The translations under genes were made by a program, and so were the position numbers. Source: an archaeon (GTDB taxonomy: Archaea; Nanobdellota; Nanobdellia; Pacearchaeales; GW2011-AR1). Taken from it: 43,844 nucleotides of DNA. The notes beneath the pieces were generated by a model that was given only the letters and a program-made list of their open reading frames with translations, ran no database searches and was not told the DNA's origin. Below are positions 36,094 through 43,844 of this stretch, one piece after another. Positions within the stretch are counted from its first letter, which is position 1. Every line of letters starts with the position of its first letter. The DNA is taken from positions 1-43,844 of the forward strand of contig JAACWB010000011.1 in NCBI GenBank assembly GCA_009992215.1, written 5' to 3'.

Positions 36094-36165
36094 ACTCCCT
36101 AGAGGTTTTCTGGGGGAGAATCGACCTTTAAAATCAATGGACCTAAAAGGTTCCTCTAGGGGAGT
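36094..36165. ncRNA. Candidate structured ncRNA or leader element, 72 bp, GC-rich; U8 follows the structure on the minus strand
   Basis: 12-bp stem ACTCCC-TAGAGG / CCTCTA-g-GGGAGT with one bulge; competing pairing with internal TTCTGGGGGAG; minus strand ...GGGAGTTTTTTTT. Confidence 0.5.
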
Positions 36166-36334
36166 ATGAAATAATTAAGCCCTATAGCTAATTATATTAT
36201 TATTAAATTAAAATTCTATAAATTATTAATTTGAAAACAGGGATAAAATAAATCCTTAATTTCACCAGAAAGAATGAAAAGAAACCTTAATTTTTAATCT
36301 AAAACATTAAAAATAAGGATTTCCTAATTATTTT

Positions 36335-37648
36335 ATGCCATATGACATAATTGTAGGAAGAGGGGAAGACGATAAAAAAAAGTTAGGAATGCGTGGATTA
36401 ATCAAGATTGGACGAGGATACGTGAAAATGGGCCAATACAATTCTTTATCAAATAACATCTATATGGACGTTTCAAGAAGCCACGTAGTTTTAGTTGCAG
36501 GTAAAAGAGGTTCAGGTAAATCATATACTTTAGGTGTATTAACAGAAGAAATGTCAGACTTAGAACCAGAAATTGCAGAAAACATCGCTTCAGTTATTTT
36601 TGACACAATGGGAATTTATTGGACAATGAAATATGCAAATGAAAAAGATAAAGACTTACTTCATGAAAATGGACTAAAACCAAAAAACTTGCCCGTAAAA
36701 ATTTTCGTTCCATTCGGTCACTTTGATAAATTTATCGAAGAAGGAATTCCAGTAGACGAAAGATTTGCCCTTTCCGTTCCAGAAATGACCCCCGAAGATT
36801 GGATAATTACTTTTAACTTAGACATGATTAATCCTATTTCAATTTTAATGATTAGAACAATAGCAAAAATAATAGAAGAAAAAGATTATTACACAATTAA
36901 AGACATAATAAAAGGATTAGAAGAAGACAAAAAATCAGATAATGAAGTAATCAATGCAGCAGTCGGACTTTTTGAAGCAGCAAACAGTTGGGGAATTTTT
37001 GCAAAAGAAGGAGTGACACCAACAAAAGTTTCAGATTTAGCAACAGGAGGAATAACTTCTGTACTTGACTTATCAGTTTACAATTCAATTGGAGCATTTA
37101 ACATTCGTGCACTTGTTGTAAGTATAATCTCAAGAAAAATGTTTAACGAAAGAATGGCTGCTAGAAAAATTGAAGAAGTAACAGCAGTTTCAAAAGGATT
37201 AAATTATTTAAGCGAAACAGAAAAAAAGAAAATGCCTTTAATTTGGTTATTTATCGATGAAGCCCACGAATTCCTCCCATTAAATGAAAAAATAATTTCA
37301 ACCGATGCACTTGTTCAAATTCTTCGTGAAGGACGTCAACCAGGATTGTCATTAGTTTTAGCAACACAACAACCTGGAAAAATTCACACCGATGTTATGA
37401 CGCAGTCCGACATTGTAATTTCCCATAGGGTGACTTCAAAAACAGATATTGAAGCTCTTAACTCAATGATGCAATCATATTTAACAAATACCATTCAAGG
37501 ATACATGAACGACCTTCCAAGCCTCAAAGGTTCAGCAATTATTCTTGATGACAATTCCGAAAGAATTTATCCCATGAGGATGCGACCACGTTTCACTTGG
37601 CATGGCGGTGAAGCTCCAAAAGCAATTGATGTGAAAAAAGAATTATAA
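36335..37648 (+). CDS. HerA-like ATPase (DUF87)
   Basis: YMDVSRSHVVLVAGKRGSGKSYTLGVLTEEM; WLFIDEAHEFLP; ATQQPGKI. Confidence 0.9.
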   Translation: MPYDIIVGRGEDDKKKLGMRGLIKIGRGYVKMGQYNSLSNNIYMDVSRSHVVLVAGKRGSGKSYTLGVLTEEMSDLEPEIAENIASVIFDTMGIYWTMKYANEKDKDLLHENGLKPKNLPVKIFVPFGHFDKFIEEGIPVDERFALSVPEMTPEDWIITFNLDMINPISILMIRTIAKIIEEKDYYTIKDIIKGLEEDKKSDNEVINAAVGLFEAANSWGIFAKEGVTPTKVSDLATGGITSVLDLSVYNSIGAFNIRALVVSIISRKMFNERMAARKIEEVTAVSKGLNYLSETEKKKMPLIWLFIDEAHEFLPLNEKIISTDALVQILREGRQPGLSLVLATQQPGKIHTDVMTQSDIVISHRVTSKTDIEALNSMMQSYLTNTIQGYMNDLPSLKGSAIILDDNSERIYPMRMRPRFTWHGGEAPKAIDVKKEL

Positions 37649-37729
37649 TCACCGACATGACAATGGCATGGCGAACATTTGCAACAGTTCTAATAAACGA
37701 AAGAAATAAGTTTAAGGAAGCTTTTGCAA

Positions 37730-37790
37730 ATGAGAGTTGGAGAAACTCCTAAGGCAATTGAAACAAAAAAAGAATTATAATCACCGACAA
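37730..37790 (+). pseudogene. Partial duplicate of the HerA-like gene 3' end
   Basis: VGETPKAIETKKEL-stop plus aaagaattataatcaccgaca repeats GGEAPKAIDVKKEL-stop and the following 3' sequence at 37604-37657. Confidence 0.7.
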
Positions 37791-37810
37791 TTTCTAAAGA
37801 ATTTCAATTC

Positions 37811-37895
37811 ATTTTTGAGATAAAATTAAAGATTTTTTTCGCGTTGTTTACTTTCTGTAAACGAGTGAGAAAAATCTTTTGATTTTAGCCAAAAA
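37811..37895. repeat. Long hairpin element C, homologous to element A; inner stem GTTTAC-TTTCT-GTAAAC
   Basis: Shares atttttgagataaaattaaagattttt, GCGTTG-hairpin-CGAG and AAAAATCTTT-yGATTTTArCCAAAAAG with 473-569. Confidence 0.83.
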
Positions 37896-38690
37896 GGGAT
37901 GAAATTTCCAAAGTTCAAAATAGATTCGAAACCTAACTTTTCCCGGAGCAATGTCCCCAATTTGTTTAACATTTAGTAAATTCATTTTAAATCCAAACTT
38001 ATTTACTTCTTTTTCTATTTCATCAATTATTTTTTTCTCATCTTCAATTTTCCCAAAAGCATGATAATAAATTCTAGTTCCATTTTTTGACAAAATTAAA
38101 GCATCTTCTAAAAACATTTCATCTAAATTCGGACGAGTCATTAAAATTAAATCAAACTTCATGTTCTCCTTCTCTAATTTTTTAGAAACTTTCTTTATGT
38201 CGCCAGGAATTAATTCAATTTTATCTTCAACTTTATTTCGTTTAATATTAATTTTTGCATATTCATTTGCTTTTTTATTTAATTCATTAGAATAAATCTT
38301 CTTTACTTTTGTATTCTTAGCTATAACAATTGGAAAAGGACTAATTCCTGCAAACATTACAAATACAGTGTCTGTTGGCTTCACAAAATCCAAAACTTCT
38401 TTACGCTCATTAGAAAGTCTCGAAGAAAAATAAGTTTCATCAATATTAAATCTAAATTCACAATTGTTTTCTCGATACATTACTTCCTTAGTTTTTTCTC
38501 CAAGAATCCAAGAAGTTTTTTGTTTTCGAAGTCTTCCGCTAAACTTTTTTGATTTCTCTAAAACTGTTTTAACTGATTTATTTTTTTCTAAAATTTCTTT
38601 TGCAAAAACCTTCTTCTCTTTTGAAGAAGTAGAATCTGAAAAATTCACAATTGCAATATTACCTAAAACACTAAATGCTCTTTGTTTCAT
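37848..38690 (-). CDS. tRNA (guanine-N1)-methyltransferase, Trm5 family
   Basis: NIAIVNF..., DTVFVMFAGISPFPIVIAKN, KKIYSNELNKKANEYAKINIKRN, FDLILMTRPNL; last about 18 aa encoded by repeat C. Confidence 0.83.
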   Translation of the reverse strand: MKQRAFSVLGNIAIVNFSDSTSSKEKKVFAKEILEKNKSVKTVLEKSKKFSGRLRKQKTSWILGEKTKEVMYRENNCEFRFNIDETYFSSRLSNERKEVLDFVKPTDTVFVMFAGISPFPIVIAKNTKVKKIYSNELNKKANEYAKINIKRNKVEDKIELIPGDIKKVSKKLEKENMKFDLILMTRPNLDEMFLEDALILSKNGTRIYYHAFGKIEDEKKIIDEIEKEVNKFGFKMNLLNVKQIGDIAPGKVRFRIYFELWKFHPFLAKIKRFFSLVYRK

Positions 38691-38729
38691 AATTAAAAAT
38701 ACATTTTCTCATTTAAAGATTTTTGTAAA

Positions 38730-38954
38730 TTATTTTTGCAACTTAACCACAACAACCATCCAAACAAGACCAACAGAGAAAAAACTCGCACCCAAAATCT
38801 CATGCAAATTTGAAACCCCAATAATATTTCCAGTAATTTTAACAGAAGAAAGCAAAGCACCAAACAAAATCAAAGCCAAGGGAAGAATATTTCCCCAACT
38901 AAAAAAATTCTTAGATTTAATTTTATTCACCCCCATAATAAAAAGAGGAAACAA
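38730..38954 (-). CDS. Small membrane protein (74 aa)
   Basis: Two hydrophobic segments. Confidence 0.5.
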   Translation of the reverse strand: MFPLFIMGVNKIKSKNFFSWGNILPLALILFGALLSSVKITGNIIGVSNLHEILGASFFSVGLVWMVVVVKLQK

Positions 38955-39018
38955 TTATTTTTAAACTTAGCTATTAGTCGAAGACAAATCTTATAAAAGA
39001 ATAAAACATATTATAATA

Positions 39019-39579
39019 ATGATAAATCTTAATTTATTCAAGTCCAAAAATGGAATTTTTTCTAAAAAAGAATATGAAAAAAAGAAAAAAATTGAAAAAC
39101 AAAAAATAATGAAATTTCAAAAAGAATTAAAGAAAAAATACAAAGAAGAAGAAAAAAAGAGAAAAGTCATCAATAGAATTTCAAAAGAAAGAAAAAAAGA
39201 AATAAAATTAATTAGAAGAGAAGAAAAGCTAAAACAAAAAAACAAACCAAAAACAGAAAATAAACCAAAAATTACTTATGGTAAACCGACTTTGTTTGAA
39301 CTCGAAAAACACCTACTAAAATTAACAGAAAATTATGATACTGGAATAAAAAAGTCTCGGAATTTATATGAAGAATTAATTTTTCTTGGGTTAACTGATT
39401 CTGGACTAAAAGAATTCAAAGGAGAATCAATTAAAAAAAGAAATAAAAGAATTAAAAAAATAAATGAATTACACAAAATTTTAATGAATATATTAGAAAG
39501 AAACAAAGATTTAGAAAAATCAATTGAAATTTTAGACAATAAAATACGTGAAGAGAAAAACAAATTAAGAAAAAAATAA
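39019..39579 (+). CDS. Charged coiled-coil hypothetical protein
   Basis: 186-aa Lys/Glu-rich ORF. Confidence 0.6.
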   Translation: MINLNLFKSKNGIFSKKEYEKKKKIEKQKIMKFQKELKKKYKEEEKKRKVINRISKERKKEIKLIRREEKLKQKNKPKTENKPKITYGKPTLFELEKHLLKLTENYDTGIKKSRNLYEELIFLGLTDSGLKEFKGESIKKRNKRIKKINELHKILMNILERNKDLEKSIEILDNKIREEKNKLRKK

Positions 39580-39618
39580 AACAACTATTTTTATAAAACC
39601 TGAATTACTAAATAATCT

Positions 39619-40488
39619 ATGAAAAAGGGGTTAATTTTTGGACTTGTTCCAGCACTACTTACTTTAGTTAGTGCTTATGGTGAACAAAGCTGGACAACAA
39701 TAGGCGGATTTTATATTAACACAGAAATGGTTTTTGCAGGGATTGCATTTCTACTTATTTTTTGGGGAATAACATATGGTGTTAGTAAACTAAAAATTTT
39801 CCCAAACACAACAACAAGAATAATTATGTCAATAATTCTTTCACTGTTTGCACTTTACGGTTTATCAAAAACAGGTTTCTCCTACGAAGGTCTTTTCTTA
39901 AAAATTGGAATAGCAGAATTCATGTATCGATTCTTTCCTTGGATTCTTCTAACAACAGCAATACTTGCAATGCTTTTTTGGGGACTTGGAGCAGTAGTAA
40001 TGATTAGCGGAGGAATTATTGGAATCCTCGGACTTATAGGTTCAATAAACGAAGAAATAGTTTACAATTGGGAAATTCTTCTAATGATTGGAATTTCAGT
40101 TTTCATAATTGGGCTCTGGATTAAAAAGAAAGGTGGACATTATTTTGGAACTCCAAGAATGTTTAAATCAATAAGAATTATGAAAAAAAGAATAATAAAA
40201 TTACAACAAGAATTCAATAGAATACATAAAATAAATCCTACCGACAATCGACTTGAATCGTTAATGAAACAAATAAACGATTTAACAGAAAAATTAAGAA
40301 AAATGCAAGAAGAAAGAAACAATGTAGGAAGACAATACAATAAATATTCCGCAAGAATTCAACAAATATTAAAAAGATATAATAGAAGAGTTCCTTCAGC
40401 AACTTCACCAAATCCAAGAGAAAGAAGAGATAGCAGAGAATATTCACAATTGATTAACGCAATGAAAGAAATTGAAAAACAGAATTAA
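39619..40488 (+). CDS. Multi-TM protein with C-terminal coiled coil
   Basis: 289-aa ORF; TM segments then KKRIIKLQQEFNRIHK...LESLMKQINDLTEKLRKMQEERN; promoter ACAACTATTTTTATAAA upstream. Confidence 0.7.
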   Translation: MKKGLIFGLVPALLTLVSAYGEQSWTTIGGFYINTEMVFAGIAFLLIFWGITYGVSKLKIFPNTTTRIIMSIILSLFALYGLSKTGFSYEGLFLKIGIAEFMYRFFPWILLTTAILAMLFWGLGAVVMISGGIIGILGLIGSINEEIVYNWEILLMIGISVFIIGLWIKKKGGHYFGTPRMFKSIRIMKKRIIKLQQEFNRIHKINPTDNRLESLMKQINDLTEKLRKMQEERNNVGRQYNKYSARIQQILKRYNRRVPSATSPNPRERRDSREYSQLINAMKEIEKQN

Positions 40489-40489
40489 T

Positions 40490-40864
40490 TTACCTAAGTA
40501 ATTTTGACTTTGGATTAATATAACCTACAATTGCCTTTAATGGGTTCTCAAAAATTCTTCCCTCAATGTGGCCATTTGTGTTATGAGCTAAAACTTTTCC
40601 TTCAAACATAACATACTCAAATCCATCACTTGAAACATGATATCTAAATTCATCTCCCTTCAAAGGATTTGAATAATTTGTTAACACAACATAATTTAAA
40701 CTTTCAATAGAAGAATCAACTACTTCTCCTCTTAAATTTTTACAAGGTTCAACTTCACAATGTGGAAAAACATTTAATTCCTTTCCTCTAACTACAGGCT
40801 TTAAAGAATTTATAATATCAACAAAATCTTCTTCAGCAATTAAACTTAATTTACTCTCTTTCAT
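40490..40864 (-). CDS. Hypothetical protein (124 aa)
   Basis: ORF, adjacent and co-oriented with 40866-41621. Confidence 0.6.
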   Translation of the reverse strand: MKESKLSLIAEEDFVDIINSLKPVVRGKELNVFPHCEVEPCKNLRGEVVDSSIESLNYVVLTNYSNPLKGDEFRYHVSSDGFEYVMFEGKVLAHNTNGHIEGRIFENPLKAIVGYINPKSKLLR

Positions 40865-40865
40865 C

Positions 40866-41621
40866 TTAATTTAAACTAGCTCCATTTCTAGCCAAGTATT
40901 CTTGATAAAAATCCTTTGTTTCATTTAAGGTTTCAATTGTATAATTAATAAAATTAATTCTTCCCAACGCTTCATTTTTTTTATTATCTAAATTTCTAAC
41001 AAGATTCTTTTCAACCTTAACAACTTTATTTTGTGCTTTAATTTCACCTTTCAAAGAATGAAGTTCATCTTTCAATCTTTGTCTTGAAATCTTCAAAAAT
41101 TCATCTTCTTTAGGTTGTACTTTCACTTTATCTTTATTAAAAACAGAATACCAAAGATTCATCGTTTTGTCCTTCAAGGATAAACGTGCAGGATTTAATT
41201 CATTTAATTCTCCTTTAACAACATTATATTTTTCTTTTAAATTGTTCATTTCACAATTAGCTAAAAACAAATCTTTTTCTTTTTGAATTTTTTTAAAATC
41301 ATAATCTTCAACTAATGATCCAAATTTAGCCAAATAAATTGGTGCTTCACTTTTTAATCTTTCAGCTTCCTTTATTCTATTATAAGCTATATCTTTTTTC
41401 AAATCTAAATCTTGATACTCTTCAGCCAAAGTATACAATTGATCAAAACTTTCTCCAAAAGAACCTTTTCCATATATTGATTGATTAACTAAATTATTAG
41501 AATTAATTTCACCGAATTTTTTATTATAATTAAAAAAATTCCTCGCGTTAGCCTCATCTAAACCAAACGTTTTAATTGGAACTTCAAGAGGACCAAATAA
41601 TCTTTCGATTGTTTTTTTCAT
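40866..41621 (-). CDS. Coiled-coil hypothetical protein (251 aa)
   Basis: ORF. Confidence 0.6.
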   Translation of the reverse strand: MKKTIERLFGPLEVPIKTFGLDEANARNFFNYNKKFGEINSNNLVNQSIYGKGSFGESFDQLYTLAEEYQDLDLKKDIAYNRIKEAERLKSEAPIYLAKFGSLVEDYDFKKIQKEKDLFLANCEMNNLKEKYNVVKGELNELNPARLSLKDKTMNLWYSVFNKDKVKVQPKEDEFLKISRQRLKDELHSLKGEIKAQNKVVKVEKNLVRNLDNKKNEALGRINFINYTIETLNETKDFYQEYLARNGASLN

Positions 41622-41718
41622 ATTATACCTAAAATTTTAAACTATATAAAGGTTTTGTTTTGTTGTTACATTATAATAGTAACATATTAATTTTGAATTA
41701 TTTTTTATATTAATTGGA

Positions 41719-41824
41719 CTCAGTAAATCAAAGATTTCCTTCGGTCCTCGAAATTAAAATTTCTGCGGAATCATTTTTCAGCCAAGCAAATTTGATTGGA
41801 AAACAAATTTGCGGAAAAATGATT
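41719..41824 (+). repeat. Modular hairpin element D: CTCAGT-[AAATC-AAA-GATTT]-CC-TTCGGTCCTCG-[AAATT-AA-AATTT]-CTGCGGAA-long hairpin
   Basis: Direct reading; final hairpin AATCATTTTT / AAAAATGATT with inner GCAAATTTG / CAAATTTGC. Confidence 0.75.
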
Positions 41825-41836
41825 AAAGAAACAAAA

Positions 41837-42874
41837 TTAAAACCATTTGTCCAATGCTTTTTGCTGCTTCGCCTTCTTGAGTTCCCCTAACTTTTCAAGT
41901 TGCCTGTCAATCCTTTCTTCACTAAAACCATGACGGTTAACTAAGATTTCTTTTATCTTTGAAAAATTTAATTCAGGAAAACTAATATCAAATTCACTAA
42001 CCTTCGGAGCAGCAAATAAACTAAAAATTACCTTCCAATCAAAGTAATCCTCTTCTGAAAGTTCATCAATTTTTTCTTTTACAGCTTCAAAAATTTTCTC
42101 AGGAGCCCCATGTTCTTTTACAAGTTGAAGTGCCTTTTTTTGTCCAATACGAGGAATTCCTTTAGGATTATAATCTGTTCCAACCAAAATTGCAATACAA
42201 ATTAATTGATCTCTGTCAATTCCAAGTTCATCAAGCAAATCAGATAAATTAATTATTTCCGGCCTCACTTCAACAAAACCAGAAATTGTTCTCTTCTTTC
42301 TTGATAAAGTTAAATTCCTAATTAACTTTGGAGCGCCAAAAATTAAAGAATCATAATCCTGACTAACTGCAGCATAAACTCCTTCTTGCCTGCAAAGATA
42401 AGCTGCTTGTGCTTCTCCTTCTCCAGGAGCCTGAATTACACAAATACCTAAAGCTTCCAAAAGTTCTTTTGACTCAAGAATCATCTCATCAGTTAAACGA
42501 GTTAGTTGTTGACCATATTTACGCATATCTTCAATATTTTCAGTTTGTTTCGCTTCTTCATATTTTTCTCTAGCTAAATCTCTTGATTCTTTTCTCTTTG
42601 AATGAATTTTATGTTTTAATTCGGGAGGCTCGCCATCAAAAACATACACAAGTTTCATCCCTTCACTAAGTAAAGCAACATTTCTATACAAAATTCCAGA
42701 TAAGTGAGAAGTAATATTTCCTTCTTCATCTTGCAGAGGAGTTCCATCAGCCTGCCTTATTGTTGATAAAAATTGATACAAAGTATTAAACGCATCAACA
42801 CAAAGAGTTTTCCCCTTCAAATCTCTAAAATCAATTTCCTTTCTTGAAACAATTTCACGAATATTTAATCCCAT
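41837..42874 (-). CDS. fen: Flap endonuclease 1
   Basis: MGLNIREIVSRKEIDFRDLKGKTLCVDAFNTLYQFLSTIRQADGTPL...APGEGEAQAAYLCR...VGTDYNPKGIPRIGQKKAL; C-terminal PIP box QKALDKWF. Confidence 0.96.
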   Translation of the reverse strand: MGLNIREIVSRKEIDFRDLKGKTLCVDAFNTLYQFLSTIRQADGTPLQDEEGNITSHLSGILYRNVALLSEGMKLVYVFDGEPPELKHKIHSKRKESRDLAREKYEEAKQTENIEDMRKYGQQLTRLTDEMILESKELLEALGICVIQAPGEGEAQAAYLCRQEGVYAAVSQDYDSLIFGAPKLIRNLTLSRKKRTISGFVEVRPEIINLSDLLDELGIDRDQLICIAILVGTDYNPKGIPRIGQKKALQLVKEHGAPEKIFEAVKEKIDELSEEDYFDWKVIFSLFAAPKVSEFDISFPELNFSKIKEILVNRHGFSEERIDRQLEKLGELKKAKQQKALDKWF

Positions 42875-42875
42875 T

Positions 42876-42967
42876 AAACTTTTATTAATCGAAGATTAAT
42901 AAAAGTTTTCCACAGATTTTCTAACAAGAAAATCGAGGACCGAAATGAACTAAGCAAGTTCACGGAG
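42876..42967 (-). repeat. Modular hairpin element E, inverted relative to D: CTCCGT-[GAACT-TGCTT-AGTTC]-AT-TTCGGTCCTCG-[ATTTTCT-TGTT-AGAAAAT]-CTGTGGAA-[15-bp hairpin]
   Basis: Direct reading; 15/15 palindrome AAACTTTTATTAATC-GAA-GATTAATAAAAGTTT at 42876-42908. Confidence 0.78.
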
Positions 42968-43023
42968 TTTTAAGAGAACAACTTCAATAATTGATAAATG
43001 TTTTGACATAGAAAATTATAAAA

Positions 43024-43473
43024 TTAAAAATCTAAATTTTTAATTTTTTGAATAGTTTCACAACCCTTCTTGTACATTGAATTGTAAATTGCATTGACCT
43101 GTGAATTTTTAGCAAAGTCAATACCAATTTTTCCACCTCCTTTATTTGGAACTTCCACAGGTTTAGGAAAATAAGCTTTTTTTAAAATTCCCCTCTTAGG
43201 CAAAAGTTGAGAACTAGGAGAAATCCCTTCCTCTTTTGAATAATTTACAACTTTTACACATTTTTCTTCATATGGTTTCAAATGACTAAATCCATAATTA
43301 ATTCTAGATTCAATTTCATTTTCCAAAATTTTGTAAGGATCTTTTTGTGTTTCATTAAAAAATTCATATGCCTTTAGTTCATCAATTAAATTAGAATTAT
43401 CCATCTTCGAATAAATTACTTGGATATCCCCTAAAGATAAGCCTTCAAGTTTAGATTTTTTATTTTTATTCAT
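43024..43473 (-). CDS. Hypothetical protein (149 aa)
   Basis: ORF adjacent to 43475-43723. Confidence 0.55.
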   Translation of the reverse strand: MNKNKKSKLEGLSLGDIQVIYSKMDNSNLIDELKAYEFFNETQKDPYKILENEIESRINYGFSHLKPYEEKCVKVVNYSKEEGISPSSQLLPKRGILKKAYFPKPVEVPNKGGGKIGIDFAKNSQVNAIYNSMYKKGCETIQKIKNLDF

Positions 43474-43474
43474 T

Positions 43475-43723
43475 TTAGTTTAAACCCTCAAAAAAATAGG
43501 AATCTTTCCTCTCATTATAAATTTTTCTTCCTTCTTCCCATAAATAACCAAAATTAAGTGAAAAAGGATTTTCATTTCTATTAATAAAATAGTAAAGAAA
43601 AGGATTACGTTTAATTTCTGCAAGTTTTGAATATGAAAGAGGTTTAAGACTACTTTTAATAACACCATTCAAAGACAAAACAATATCTGAAATATTTTTC
43701 TCTCCCATGTTTTTACTACTCAT
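43475..43723 (-). CDS. Hypothetical protein (82 aa)
   Basis: ORF. Confidence 0.5.
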   Translation of the reverse strand: MSSKNMGEKNISDIVLSLNGVIKSSLKPLSYSKLAEIKRNPFLYYFINRNENPFSLNFGYLWEEGRKIYNERKDSYFFEGLN

Positions 43724-43751
43724 CAGTGATATTTAAATGTTTTGTTTAAAC

Positions 43752-43844
43752 TTATTTCTTCCTCTTCTTTAGAAAAAACCTAAAACTAATTAATCCTAAA
43801 ATAAAAATCAATATTCCAAGAATTATCCAATAAGTTAAATTAGA
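43752..43844 (-). CDS. C-terminal TM anchor of a protein whose start lies beyond the window (...SNLTYWIILGILIFILGLISFRFFLKKRKK)
   Basis: Manual translation, open to the window edge; TM plus basic tail. Confidence 0.55.
   Translation of the reverse strand, partial: SNLTYWIILGILIFILGLISFRFFLKKRKK

Noticed and set aside
1-43844. CRISPR array or cas genes
   Set aside because: No regularly spaced identical repeats with unique spacers, and no Cas-like translation seen
1-43844. Intact autonomous transposon or integrase gene
   Set aside because: No DDE, tyrosine/serine recombinase, TnpA-Y1 or TnpB-like protein recognised in the ORF list

Overview
This AT-rich window looks like an archaeal chromosome, probably of a reduced DPANN-type lineage. 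That placement is inferred from RFC small and large subunits, FEN1, a HerA-like ATPase, Trm5, ADP-forming acyl-CoA synthetase, eL41, TTTATA-type promoters and an intron-containing tRNA. Main content: (1) 1-10.2 kb, a minus-strand block of secreted proteins. It includes a 2273-aa fibre/tailspike-like protein with YadA-head-like repeats and a C-terminal Peptidase_S74 intramolecular chaperone, followed by a Cys-rich secreted protein ending in a Hint (intein/hedgehog-type) domain. (2) An intron-containing tRNA-Ile(UAU) whose 3' half is duplicated next to it, and a tRNA-Glu(UUC). (3) A permease, wHTH regulator, anchored lipase-like hydrolase, phosphoesterase, ADP-forming acyl-CoA synthetase subunits, endonuclease III and an NrtR-like Nudix regulator. 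(4) 22.5-29.7 kb, a compact NAD salvage island (pncB, pncA, radical SAM, nadE, Nudix, pnuC, nadR, nadD-like, NAD kinase) with three copies of the 19-bp palindrome TAGTGTA-N5-TACACTA at its promoters. (5) An unannotated eL41 gene, paired PD-(D/E)XK-like genes, and RFC genes separated by two deoxyribosyltransferase-like paralogs. (6) HerA, Trm5, FEN1 and hypothetical genes. The least explained structure is a set of dispersed hairpin elements. Three (near 473, 16179 and 37811) share GCGTTG-hairpin-CGAG with different but self-complementary stems and lie at gene 3' ends. A related pair (CTCMGT-hairpin-TTCGGTCCTCG-hairpin-CTGYGGAA) flanks the FEN1 gene in inverted orientation. A 72-bp GC-rich element at 36094-36165 with alternative pairings is a candidate ncRNA. 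All calls come from reading the sequence and supplied translations; no database search was run.
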